DNA of 64,000 nucleotides from Phoma sp. XZ068 (taxonomy: Eukaryota; Ascomycota; Dothideomycetes; Pleosporales; Didymellaceae): assembly GCA_004835665.1 (NCBI GenBank), contig RBKR01000026.1:62001-126000 (forward strand). The letters are read 5' to 3'. Shown one piece after another: positions 45,601-56,990 of the stretch. Made by a program: the position numbers and the translations under genes. Under the pieces are notes generated by a model. It searched no databases, was not told where the DNA came from, and was given only the letters and a program-made list of their open reading frames with translations. Within the stretch, counting starts at the first letter, position 1, and each line of letters starts with the position of its first letter.

Positions 45601-46929
45601 GATCCTCGATGCAGACCTTTGTCCTTCGACAAAGACTTTTACATGCATTTGTGGCCGTTTGCTAGGGAAGATCCGCTCAATTCGTTTAGCGTCAAGGTGG
45701 CCTCGTCGAACGGGACTGAGACTACGTGCTACGGGGCCGACAAGAACCGTTTCATCAACAACTACGGGCTGAACAGCATGTGGCAGCTCGAGGCCTCGGG
45801 CGGAATGAGCTGCCGCAACGGCAGAACAGCCGCGGAGATGGCGACGACCCTTGTTGCAGGGCCAAACGCCATTGCATCCGAGCAAGAAACGTGCAGGTCT
45901 GCTGTTGCTGTTGGCTGGATGCGGACAAACCAGAAATACTGCGACCGCACGCCGCCCAAGGACTGGAAGAATTCCACGTTCCGAGGATTCGAGGACGCTG
46001 ACAGCGAAAACACCTTCTTCATGCTGTGCCAGCCCGAGATGCGTGTGGGCGAAGCGTCGGTGCTGGTCGATGCAGCGGGTGTGCTGCAGAAGCCCGCAGA
46101 GGACCACACGCTAAACCCTAATCAAGATACAGAAGCTCTCGCGCCGTACTTTTCTAACGGCGCGACCAACTTGATCTCGCAGTCTAACTTGTTCATGTTC
46201 CGGACGCTGAAGCCGTGGTGGCACAACGACACGTTCGCCAGCGAGTTCATCCACTACTTCATGCACCGCGCCGACACATCGCTGCGGCTCGCGGACCCCA
46301 GCGCCGCGCTGCCGACATTTGCAGACGTCGACGCGCCCATGAAGAAGGCGTACACGCGCCTCTTCGCCGTCTGGCTCGGCATCAACAAAGACCACCTGTT
46401 CGTGCCCGCCACTACCGCAACCGTGCAGGTCCCGAGCACCCTCCTCGCACCTGAAGAGCGCATCTTCTTCGTTACGCCGCTGTTCGCAATCTCGCTCGCC
46501 ATCCTAGCCGTCTACATCGCGGTATCGATCGTCGTCTACCTGCGGCGCCCCGGCCGCTACCTCGCGCGCATGCCCACGTCCCTCGGCGCCATCATCGCGC
46601 TCTTCGCCTCAAGCTCCGCGCTCGCTGACCTCCGCGGCACCAGCGCCCTCACCAACGCAGACCGCGAGAGTTACCTCGCGCGCCTCGCGTGCCGCTACGG
46701 CTACGGTAGCTACGTCGGCGCCGACGGCGCCGTCCATGTCGGCGTCGAGAAGGCGCCGTTCTTCACCCACATGGACGAGGTCAGGTTCGAGGGAAGCAGG
46801 GCCGCGCTGGCGATAGTGCGACGAAGGGATGCAGAAAAGGCTTCCGCGTCGCTTACGGCAGTCGAGACCGCGTACGAGCATCTGCCACTGGAGGATCTGG
46901 AGGAGCGGGGCGGGTATGGGGGCCGCTAG
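42656..46929 (+). CDS. Large DUF3433 multi-pass membrane protein
   Basis: Five exons (42656-43047, 43136-44466, 44523-44670, 44721-44920, 44975-46929) with four phase-consistent GT-AG introns (88, 56, 50, 54 bp) give an intact 1341-residue protein. An ATG three bases later is an equal start. It has a duplicated architecture: each half has N-terminal hydrophobic helices, a long luminal or extracellular domain rich in N-glycosylation sequons (NETL, NSTL, NVTY, NNTD; NSTS, NLTR, NTSL), and a hydrophobic segment near its C-terminus (FVYLVESLLGVVSLAILALM; FAISLAILAVYIAVSIVVYL). The cytosolic linker holds a conserved FAELDCAPEQYFYQKL helix. DUF3433 proteins are fungal-specific with no established biochemical role; a plasma- or endomembrane sensor or structural role is inference. 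GC3-rich codon use sets it apart from the flanking AT-richer DNA. Confidence 0.85.
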
Positions 46930-48633
46930 TGGCGCGCTTGTTGGTTGCACGTTTTAGGTGCGCTTAGACTGGCCCGTTCTATTTGTATCTGTACCAAGCA
47001 CTAATCCTCCCTTCTTAGTCACTAGCTGCCTGTATCACGGATCCCGAAAACAGTAGATTTAGCCGTTTGTGTCAGACGGCCAGGAGACAACAAGGCTTCC
47101 CGTTCGCTCAGCCCTATTTAAGCAACGTACCGGTGGATTAGTAGCTAGGTGGACTCAAGTATCCGTGAGCTCTGAAGTATCTCCTGCTCTACAAAAACAT
47201 GTGGCAACTCCTTGTCACCGTTAGACCCAGTAAATCCAGTCTCTGTCTGTACTATAGAGTCTTTTACCAAAGTCTGCGCAATGTGCTTGAGATGGAAGAT
47301 CATCACTTGCCCCGGTGATCCCTCCGTTAATGGCATGGAAGCAAGCTACATGGTTCTATCTCAGCAGCCTTTCACACAACGGACTGGTAAAGGATGAGGT
47401 TGCCAACCAGGTCGAAGATTTGACCATGACTACTCAAGAAATTTGCCAATCCCTTGACGCGACGGAGGCCAAAGCACAGCATATGAGATCGCTTAGTAGG
47501 GATTCAATTGCCCCTGGGGTCAAGAGAGGAAGCTGTCGGAAAAACTGCCAGACGAGATGTCAAGTTTCTCGTACGCATAGTTGACTTGCGCGTAATCGGA
47601 AATCCTTGTATCAGGGACGTCCAGGGAGGCGAATAGCTCCTTCAACGGGAAAACCTGGGATCTGCAATACCATAATCGTCACTTTGAAGGTACAGAGAGA
47701 TCAAGCCTTCAGTTTTAATGGCGTCTACGTCTTCAGTCTCCACTCTTTTAGCAGTTCCAAAAGCACGTTGTCATCCGCAGCGAAGACTTTGTGGTAAAGC
47801 CAACGCACGAAGAATCTGAAGATTACCCTTTACGACATGGGTGGTATATCATGCTTAGACAAGTTGTTACTTGGCTTCGCTATCGTGATAGAGTAGGGCG
47901 GACCGAGGCAGACTTGATGGCTGTAGAGTTCGAAGAGGACGGGATAATTCTGAGCTGTCTGAGATGAATTACTCACCAATGACAAAGATTTCATATTCAT
48001 TCGCGTTGAAAGCTTGATGAGTGTGAGAGCGACGCATACTTTGCGGCAAATGTCCCAAAGAACAACAGGGGGGCGGGGGGCGTAAGTTGCAGGTGAGATA
48101 ATAACTAGAGTTGACGTGACGGCTACTTTCGTTGATATGGCGGCTTAGCGCTATCGGCTAACAGTCGTAGCAGATAGGCTGAGCACTCGACCTTTAGGTC
48201 ACTTTCACTGATATCTATGTCCTGTTGTTCTCACTAGGTTCTGAGATTCTCCTTTTTTTTAAAGAGATCCAGATCAGCGTAAATGATCTTTTTTTTGGTC
48301 TCCGCGGTATCGGTGCTTGTTAAGATGTGCAGAGGCCCTTTTGAAAGACCTGATCAGCTGCAATTGCCTATGGTTGGCTATAAATGTCTAGTTCGACAGA
48401 AGTGGCGGTCTGGGGGACATTCAGCTGCGCCACAACGTATTCAAATCAGTCACAACTATGGTAGAAGTGGTGTGCGAATGTCGAGAGTTATTGTTCTAAA
48501 ACTAAAAGTGTTCAGATAAATTCGGATGGCCGAGACAGTTCGGAAAGACGGGAAAGTAAAGATATACATGGAAAGGTCTTTGCCTGAAGGAATTAGGTAT
48601 TACCGACCTTGAAGCTACATGTAAACACCATTA
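46930..48633. other. Gene-poor region
   Basis: About 1.7 kb without a supported gene. It begins with the right copy of the dispersed repeat. A 63-codon minus-strand frame at 47145-47336 (includes PLTEGSPGQVMIFHLKHIAQ) looks coding and may be an exon of a lost gene. A short G-rich run lies near 48067-48080. Confidence 0.45.
47088..47152 (+). repeat. Dispersed direct repeat, right copy
   Basis: Matches 39701-39764 in the same orientation: ACAAGGCTTCCCGTTCGCTC, then AAGCAACGTACCGGTGGATT and TAGTAGCTAGGTGGA. Differences are mostly transitions plus a small gap, consistent with two old copies of one element end. Confidence 0.85.
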
Positions 48634-50510
48634 CTAAACAGCCTCTACAAAGCTGTGTGATAATCTCAGTGACCATGCACTGGTACCACAATGAGCCTCA
48701 GTATCTCCACAGTATCCGTACATGCTGCAGCACGGGAAATACGTGCTTCCAATGCACGTAGCATTGTTTGGCGAGGCTGTTCCGCAGAAACCGTCAGTAG
48801 AGATAGGTGGTCCATCATTGTTCGCTGGCAGCGTGCAAGCTCCGGAATAGCAATTGGGCGCAGTGCAGTGGTCGATCGTATCGCCGCACCACCCGTAGTT
48901 GCTGCAGCACGGCCCGAAGGTGCTGCCTACGCAAGTGGCATTGAAGGGGGATCCGGTTCCGCATGAGCAGTCTGTGGAGATGGGAAAATAGGTCGCAGAT
49001 GGTGCGCTTGAAGATGCCTTGGAAGATGCTGTGGAGGAGGTTTTGGACGATGTGGTGGATGCTTCAGTCAACTTGGGGCACACGTACTCCCCCTTCTTCG
49101 CATCGAACGAGCAGATTGGCAGCCCAGCTGATGCAAATGAGGTCGGAAAATTTGTTGTACGGGTAGATGTGCGTGTTCTCTTTGGTTTCGGCAGGATACC
49201 GGTGCCGATGCAAACTGCTCGTGTTTGACCTGCAGCAAGCCCGGCATAGAGCGAGCCATCGCAGTCTGCGCCGATCCAGGAATTGTACTTGCGGATGTTT
49301 TCGACAGGGAGACCGAGATTTTCAACTAGAAACTCGCAGAGCATGACTAAGAATGTTAGTAGCGCGACGAGGCAATTTTAGGCTAGACGTACCGTCTTCG
49401 GTCCCAACCTCATCGCCGTCGATTCGCGCAAAGCAGTCGCACTTAGGATCTGTCCCTCTGTGATCACGATAGAGGGAATACTATCCAGCGAAAGACATTT
49501 CGAGTGCCATGATGCATCCTCTGTTTGTGTGAGAACTGTCCTGTGCAGCGACTGAACAAGCCAGACTTACCGCTTCCTGAATCTTCGTCTTTTAACACGC
49601 AATAGCTTAATCCTTCTTGCAATTCACACCTGATGATGTCCGCATCAAGAGACGGATTCCATTCCAGAAGATCACCTTTGTCGATTCCATATATTTGTCG
49701 CACAATCCGACATGAGTTTATGGAGGGGTCAACATTGGGCGCCTTTGCTGAATGAGACTGGTCCGTGATAGGTGGGATCGGGATATAATTATGATACCGG
49801 TGGCAGCTTGGAACTGTTGCAGAAGCCCGACGGAGCTGTGTGGGCACTGTGAGTGTAAAAGCCAAGGTTGGTGGTGCGGAGGATGTGGCAGTTGTGTATG
49901 TCGCCGGTGCAAGCGTGATGAAGTTGGAAGTCGAGAACCCCGGGTATTCAGTCATATCTCCCACCGGTTTGACACAATAAGAGGTCTCTAGCCAGAGGTT
50001 TCTACAGTTCTTGTCGATCTGGGGGTTCAAGAAATAGAAGGCTCTGAGACTTATCCCAAACTCTACTGACAATGCATCACACACATCGCCTTTATGGATC
50101 TGTTCAATTGTTAGTTACTGGTAATCCTGTTAATATAATCGTTGTTCTTACCTCGTACCAGCGTCCTCATTTCTTGTTTGACTCAGGGTGAGCATTTGAT
50201 GGTATCTCAGCAGCGGTTGTAGGTATCACTACCGGCATGCTTGCTGTAGGCGTTGTGGCTGCAGTGGCTGCAAGCGTGTCACCATGAGGTCTTCGAAGAT
50301 GTTAGCTTGATGCACTTCCTTCCAATTGGAATTTTTATTGACAAACCCAACGCAGAGGTAGCTATCCGGATAGTCGTGGAGATTAAAGCACAGAGAGTTG
50401 ATGTTCGCATTCCAAGCCAGGAACTGGTGTTCGCTGATGCCATACTCGGCAACGATACTCTCACATGTATCCAAATAGTCCAACTTGTGCACATTGCACT
50501 GTTCTGGAGG
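48634..50510 (-). pseudogene. Secreted LysM / CBM18 chitin-binding protein, disrupted
   Basis: A minus-strand multi-exon gene. From its 5' side it has a LysM module (TCESIVAEYGISEHQFLAWN), a Thr/Ala linker, a second LysM (GDVCDALSVEFGISLRAFYF), a third (SCRIVRQIYGIDKGDLLEWN), a fourth, longer module (IRKYNSWIGADCDGSLYAG), a Ser/Thr linker and two hevein-type CBM18 domains (CCSNYGWCGDTIDHC and CCSMYGYCGDTEAHC). Introns supported by phase are 50291-50346, 50100-50151 and 49347-49392. A TGA at 50167-50169 interrupts the frame where a LysM-preceding Cys is expected, the junction after 49571 cannot be joined in frame, and no signal peptide or start codon is found. LysM and CBM18 bind chitin oligomers. 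Intact relatives act as secreted effectors or sit beside subgroup C chitinases, as the remnant next door suggests. Confidence 0.7.
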
Positions 50511-50579
50511 ACTCTCGCGTCACTCTCATTCCTCACTGCGTCACACATCTCACAACTTATTCCGGCGTGAGGAGTACAA

Positions 50580-52303
50580 TTACTTTTCAACAGGAGCAAG
50601 CTGACGCTAGTGTACAGGAACTACATCGGAGACAGAAGGCAGCCTATTGAAGGGCCTTGTAAGTCCGACGAAACAGAAGTAGCCACAAAAGGGATATCCG
50701 ACGCACCTGCGAGATACTGCTGTAAAAAGCCAGCACCTTTTGTCGATTGCAAGTGGAAAGGCACTCGTATGTATTCAGTGTCATCCTATAATCGTCTCTC
50801 CTAACACGTTAACCAGCCATCGATTGTGCAGACGCCAAATGCGATGCAACAGAAGTATCGGTCGACCTAGATCCTTGGGACAACGCACATAGGAGCGAAC
50901 ACTTGAAAATGTGTAACTGTAAGCGGTTCAATACGCCTGTAAGCTCTTAGCGCTAATATCTGATAAGGGGGCAGAAACAGGTCACTTTGCTGTCGTGTGC
51001 AGACACCTCCGCCAGTGAAACCGTTGCAATGCACCATGCATTACTGTGACATAAGCAAAGGACTATGCATGCCAAACTACGACGAAGATTCGGCAACTTC
51101 GAGCGCCGTCGAGTCGCGAAGCATTTCCTCCGAGGATGGGTTTGCCGTCCTTGAGGAACGATCTCGACAAAAATTGACCTTCGATTTGGACGGCGTTGGC
51201 GAATACAGCTGGGATCTCTGATCTTGTCCATCGAGAGGTCAACTGAACGCATCGTGGGCACGCCGTATCTGGGTTACTCACCTTTACCACTGGCTGCAAA
51301 GAGGACCTTACCCCGCAACAACTAGGCAGACAACTGAGATCGTCATGTCAACCGACAAGAAATCCGAAGGCACCAGAAAATAAGAATTACACGAATATCC
51401 CGCAAAGAATGCAAACGGAGCACCCTGATGATGTGAGGATCGATTCTATTTCGTACAGTCATTTTATGGCATTACTAATACCCTCAGGTGCAAATCATCA
51501 GAGACGAAGGTGCAGCTTTGAATCTAGGCACGTATCCGAACGGGAGCACCACTGGAATCGTGCCGATCGACGGACCACTTCTCAAGAAACAATTTTTTCA
51601 CAGACTCACTTCCTGCGGGGCTACAACGTGTGTCCAATCACCATGATTCTCCAGACCTCCGACAGCCTATCATGCGGTTGTCGGAGGCCACTGGGTCCAC
51701 CACAAACCCTGATGTCTTCGTCCCTACAGATGGAGACGTCAACGAATTGAAAGGCCGAATATGGGAGCATAATAGGCCTTTAGCTCCTAGAAACCTCCAA
51801 AATATGGTCAACCGTGCCGCAGAAGGAAGCACAATAGACCAGCAAAGCCTAGCCACGGTTTTCGACACAGTGAGCAGAAACATGTCCTCTCTGAGCTGTT
51901 TCGACGCTAAATTTCACGAAGTTACTCGGTGTTTCAATACATGAACATGCCTACATTCCATGAACGCCGCCAGAAAGCCTTTTCAGGCCGTTTGTCGCAG
52001 TGGAACCTCATAGAACAGCACTTCCCAATCGAACTAGCAGGTGCTACACGATCAGCACAGCTTACAGCAAACCCAAGAAATTTGGCGGTTGAGCAACTCG
52101 CTCAGGGCTGGATGACAGCTGCTATAGGAGAAGCCAACGAACAGTTAGCGCTCGCTGTTCAGGGCGGTAAAGTCGGCCGCGATGAGGCAGATTCCTGGGG
52201 TGACCTACTGAATCTCTGTGAGGCAAGGGTCATGGAGATGACCTTGCCAGATCTCGATACAGGCCTGCCTAGTGGTTCGGGTTCAAGGTTTCGATGTGAT
52301 TGA
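50580..52303 (+). pseudogene. C-terminal remnant of a killer-toxin-like (subgroup C) GH18 chitinase
   Basis: Coding-looking segments run left to right. The first two join over a 50-bp intron (50767-50816) and carry the cysteine pattern CCKKPAPFVDCKWKG and DCADAKCDATEVSVDLDP; a further intron follows codon CCT near 50940 and leads to PPPVKPLQCTMHYC (from 50999). Later segments (about 51480-51945 and 51929-52303) resemble the helical C-terminal half of these long chitinases (LATVFDTVSRNMSSLSCF, FQYMNMPTFHERRQ, WGDLLNLCEARV). They are split by stops and frame changes. The signal peptide, LysM, CBM18 and GH18 catalytic domain expected upstream are absent. Intact relatives are large secreted proteins similar to the chitinase-like subunit of yeast killer toxin. 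Family assignment is from memory of the domain layout. Confidence 0.5.
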
Positions 52304-52608
52304 TATTGATTAGTTGTTTTAGGTAATTAGCACACTGATATTATCTAATTAGGCGAACAAGATGACTTCTGAAATGTGTCTATCCCGATTTTAGCTTAGT
52401 CGTCGGAAAATCAATCGTCCGGAAAGTAGTCCGCCTCATAATGCTGGAAGAAACGTTGGAAGGGACAACAATTACATCCTTGCAACCTTACGAGGAGTGC
52501 GATGATACATCATCCTTTCAAAACAACATCACCAACACTTACCCTCTGTTGGCACTGCGCAGCTGCAAATAATCACCTTTTCCCACACAACCGCCAAGTC
52601 CATCTAGG

Positions 52609-53301
52609 ATGATATCGCGTCTGGCTGAACTCGAGACCTACAAACGTCTTCGCAATCATCCAAAATGGGGCTTCATTATCTACCGCTGCGATTACCGTGA
52701 CGATTCAGTTTGGGCGCATGTCATGGAGCGGTGGTCCCACCACGTGAACGAAACACTTATCCACCAGAACGAAAGGCAACTCATCAAAAACCTCGAATGG
52801 AAGTCAGAGACGACCGTGATGTCCTCAACGGAGCTACTATAGAAGATTTGCGCAATCTATTCACAACCTGGAGCAAAACAGACGAAGCAGTCGCTGAGCG
52901 ACAGGCCGCTATAGACCTGCGCATTTTAGGGTCTCCAAGGTATCACTTCTGCGTACACGTAGATGCTAAGGCGCTTGATGAGTGTCTTAGATTTGACGTA
53001 CTTCCTAAACATAGGCAGGCGGAATATTGGTTAAAGACGCGGGATTCGGCTCTTGACCATGCTCCATATGTCAATATTATTGAGATGGTTATAGAAGTAG
53101 GGGGGGCCTCGCAATATGACGAAGAAGAAAAAGAAGAAGATGAAGACAGTGAAGAGGATGAGGAGGCCATCTCAATTAAGGCGCATTAAGGCGCATTGGC
53201 GGTCTGCTATACCAGACATCTACAACAGTCTGAATCAGACAGCTGATGCGTTCCAGCGAATGGCTCGCGATGTCGATCGAGATGGGGTCCACGCGGAATA
53301 G
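52609..53301 (+). pseudogene. Hypothetical fungal family protein with two lesions
   Basis: The first segment (from ATG 52609) reads WGFIIYRCDYRDDSVWAHVM, a start seen in a widespread, uncharacterised ascomycete family. After about 64 codons the conserved reading jumps frame near 52797-52802: NLEW is followed in another frame by RDDRDVLNGATIEDLRNLF and SPRYHFCVHVDAKALDECL. No intron fits. The second frame ends at 53189, exactly inside a 10-bp tandem duplication; with one copy ignored the frame continues to 53301. A Glu/Asp-rich tract precedes the duplication. Function of the family is unknown. Confidence 0.6.
53176..53195. repeat. 10-bp tandem duplication at a stop codon
   Basis: Two identical adjacent copies of TTAAGGCGCA. 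The second copy introduces the TAA that terminates the preceding open frame; the sequence beyond is open in the shifted frame. Confidence 0.85.
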
Positions 53302-54719
53302 CTTTGGATTTTGATATTCATTCCTTGGTAACTTGATGTTCACCACCAATCATAAATTAAACCTGATCGTAGATCAGTATAGTCGTACATTATTGCAACC
53401 CATTAACAGCGACAAAAGTCCTTGCTCCACCTAAATTGTCTAGTATGCCATGTTGACAATTATGAGAAGGTGAAATTTTTGCACAATCAGGTCGCCATTT
53501 TTGCCCACCAGAATGGTCGCGAAATTAGCGCTTCGAGGGCCAGGCCACAACAACATGGCAAAACTCCCAGGTCAGGCTGCTTTCCTAAAGGCACGTGCCT
53601 TCTTCACTTCGTCATTTTTGTGTCCGTGATAGTTGCAGATATCAAAATCATTATGGGGCGCGCGGTACTAGGTATAATTAGCGCTGCAGCATCTAATGAG
53701 CGGTACCTCCTTGGCAAACATCTTGCATGAGTCTTCCTAGCCAGTTTCTAGATAGCAAAGGAGGTGATGACAGAGTGACTTTAGACCAACACGCACATGG
53801 GACTCCAGGAGTGATTTATCGATCGAGCTACACTCTCCTGGCAACAGCCTAGCGTATAGGGGGCAAAAATGCCGTTCGGACTGTTTCGGAACCCGGAAAC
53901 AGGCGCCCACCGAGACATCTGATTTTCTTTTCTTGAGTATGGGATACGGACTATTACCTAGGTAATGATGGAAACCCGTTACCAGTTAAACTGTCCTTGC
54001 TACCTGGTTCCGCTTCTTATCTTGTTGTGTGCATCTTATTCTGAAGCTCTGTGAGTTAGTTAGGTACCTAGGTAGCAGCTGTATTGATACCGTCCTGAGA
54101 AGTCGAGACCTTCCGATTGCACTTATGATAGAGATAAAGACAATGTATCGTCCTCTTAATCTACAAAACCCTTCTGAGTCGGCACTTGGAGAGATGCAGC
54201 CGTACATCGATTCTCCACTCAAGACCTCGGGAACCTTTGCGCCGAATGACGTGCGATAAAACAGATCGCATCACGTGACTCTCTTCGTCTTCTATCAAGA
54301 CGACGCAAGGTATGACGATAATGATGCAGAATGTAATAAAGAACGCGGGTATGAGAAATTATAACTGTAGTTCGGACGGGTAAGCGAAAGGAAGTAGAAC
54401 GTACTGCTTCATGGAATCGCGCTTGCTAAAATCCGCACGGAGTTTTTTCCGGGCCAATTCGGGGGGTTTGCTCCTCAATCATCCACAGCAACTCCTAGTA
54501 AGCTTTCCATCTCAATCAGCACCTGTTGTACCTGTCATGTTATTCACTGAGCTCGTTCTTGCAGTCGACTGTACTGTATTTCCGACGGGGATACGGAGAA
54601 TTTCGTGGCGGGGCCCAACGCGGCTCGCAGGATCATGCGCGTCACCGCCTCCCATACGCTCACATCCGGTATCCACCAACGCAACTTGAGGCTAACGATG
54701 CACTTAGTCTCTGCACATA
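53302..54719. other. Intergenic region
   Basis: No supported gene. Contains several TAGGTACCTAGGTA-like palindromic words near 53955-53962 and 54062-54075. It should contain the promoter of the Zn2Cys6 regulator. Confidence 0.45.
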
Positions 54720-56990
54720 ATGGACAGGAGTGTTGATGCGGTCTCTGATAGCTCAACTCCTTCGTCAAGGCGGCTTCCTGTCAATCCTCGTCGGCATAAA
54801 GTTGCCCCGGAGCAACGAAAGCGCGTAGTCAGAGCGTAAGTTGGACATGGCCACGCTTCACACCGACACTTTGGGATAACCTCGAAGTTAACCTTCATAT
54901 ATCAAACTATGCCGGGCATGTTCCGTAGGTAAATTCGGCGCTGACATCTTTGGGTAGGTGTAACGCGTGCAACAATCGCCGCATCAAGTGCTCAGGCGAA
55001 CAGCCTTGCCAGAAATGCATCAAAACATCCCGGATATGCGAATATCCCGCAGTTGCGACAGATCGAACTTCGATGAAAGACGAGGTGGAACGGTTGAGAG
55101 CCCGCTGTGCGGCACTAGAAGAAGGTCTGAAGACAATGGCGCCGCATCAAGCTCCAGACCTACTCCAACAGCTAGAGCATGGCGAGCCGCCAAGCTGGGA
55201 TGCTCTTGTTCCCTTCCCAGCAGCGCCTCTAGGCACCCCTGAGCCTGATAGAGCTGTAGGACGTTTGCTTTTCGATCCAGACGGTACCGTCAGATACCTG
55301 GGCGAATCATCTGGTGCAACCTTTCTCGACCAGTTGAAACATTTTATGCGTACCTTGATGGATGGCTTAACGTTAGGTCCTGATCCCGGAGATGGCTCTA
55401 CCTTTGTGGCTTCGATTGGGCACTATCAGACGTTTGATTCACGGCCATTGCCGAACCCTAATGTCAATCCTTTTTGGCTGCCTTCGCAGCCGGACATGGC
55501 GTTGATGCTCCAGGAGCTTCGTCAATACGTGCAAGACGGCGGCGCACAAGACGGTAATGGTGCTTTTGCTTCGGGTGGGATACACTGGTGGGGGGATCTT
55601 CGGACTGTCCCAACACCGCTAGCAAGCTCTTCTTCGATTACCGGGCTGACAACGCAAGAATCGCATCGCCATCTTGCGTTCTACAATGTTTGTTTTGCGC
55701 TGTCAGCCTCAATTGGACATATCTCTTTGCATTTGCAGGATCAACAACCCGGAGAGGCATACTTTAAGCGTGCCCGAGAGTTGTTGGGGAACCCCATGGA
55801 TACTGTTCGCTTCGCATTGACCGACGTCCCTGCTTTGTCTTTAATGGGATACTATCTCATCGAAGTCAATCGGAGGGATGCGGCGTACATGTATGTGTGC
55901 TTAGCAGTCCACATCGCGATCATACATGGGTCGTTCACACGCACCGTCGACGAAGGCAGTAAGCGGACATATTGGACATTGTACATCCTGGACAGGTGGA
56001 TCAGCATGCTAATGGGGAGGCCTCCGATAATACCGGACGAAGCGATCCGAATTCCGCTTCCTGTTGATACACCGTAAGTTAGACCTTACAATGGCTAAAG
56101 ACGTACGTACTAAATCTAGCAGCTCCATGCCCTCAAGTGTAGGTCTCTGTGCAAACATTGAGCTCGCGCGGATTTCCGGATTTATTGTGCGCGAGAACTA
56201 CGGAATTGCACCGCGCTACCCCCGAGCCACCGGATCCGAGGCGAATGTTGATGCGGCTTTGAAGATGCTTCACAGCTGGCATTCGCGGCTTCCAGTGGTG
56301 CTCCAGATGCCCTCTGGTCAGGCGATGCTTGATCCCGCTTGCTGCACATTACACATGTGCTACAACCAGCTCGTCATACTGACCGCACGTCCGGTGTTTT
56401 TTGCCACCATCAAGAAGATTGTTGCGCAACGAATGTTTAGCGATATAGATTCCTCGGGAGGACATATGCATGAAACCCATAGCCGTTCGTGCATGGAGTC
56501 CGCTCAACGCAACATCGAACTCGCTCGACTTCTACAGTCTACGCATCAGAAGTGGCTTCAACCTGGCTTGCACTTCTTGTTCAATGCTGCTGTTGTACTA
56601 CTACTAGGTCGCATTAGCTCAGCTTGTGAAGGCGGTGTTGACGTAAACGCAGCATCCGAAGGTCCACACGCGGCAGAGATTCGCTTTGCCATCGACATCT
56701 TTGAACAAGAGGCCAAGACTGGTACAAATTACCCTCGAGACTGTTTTACCGTGCTGCAGGACCTGAAATCCTTGACCGACCGATATGTCCAGACAAGGCG
56801 CATGCCAAGTACTCAGCAATGGGCGATCAATCAAAGGGTCAATACATCCACTTCTCAGCCGGCTACGACTTTTGCGACGCCTTTACAGGCTTCCTCGAAT
56901 AGATCCAACGAGGACCAGAAGTTATACCAAGAGATGATGGCTTGGGCGCAAGTTGATGGTTTACAACTGGAGGGCACCCTATTTATCTGA
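54720..56990 (+). CDS. Zn2Cys6 transcription factor with fungal-specific regulator domain
   Basis: Three exons, 54720-54835, 54958-56073 and 56120-56990, joined by a 122-bp phase-2 and a 46-bp phase-2 intron, encode an intact 700-residue protein. The first intron lies just before the zinc cluster, whose cysteines appear in CNACNNRRIKCSGEQPCQKC and ICEY. A short coiled linker (DEVERLRARCAALEEGLKTM) follows. The middle-homology or fungal_trans domain spans roughly residues 230-560, with YFKRARELLGN, HIAIIHG, KRTYWTLYILDRWISMLMGR and the PxPVDTP segment across the second junction. The N-terminus is basic (SSRRLPVNPRRHK), fitting nuclear import. Target genes cannot be read from the neighbours, which are degenerate. 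Confidence 0.88.

Noticed and set aside
47145..47336. 63-codon minus-strand frame that looks coding
   Set aside because: No family recognised and no spliced partner found; too short to call a gene, so only mentioned in the regional note.
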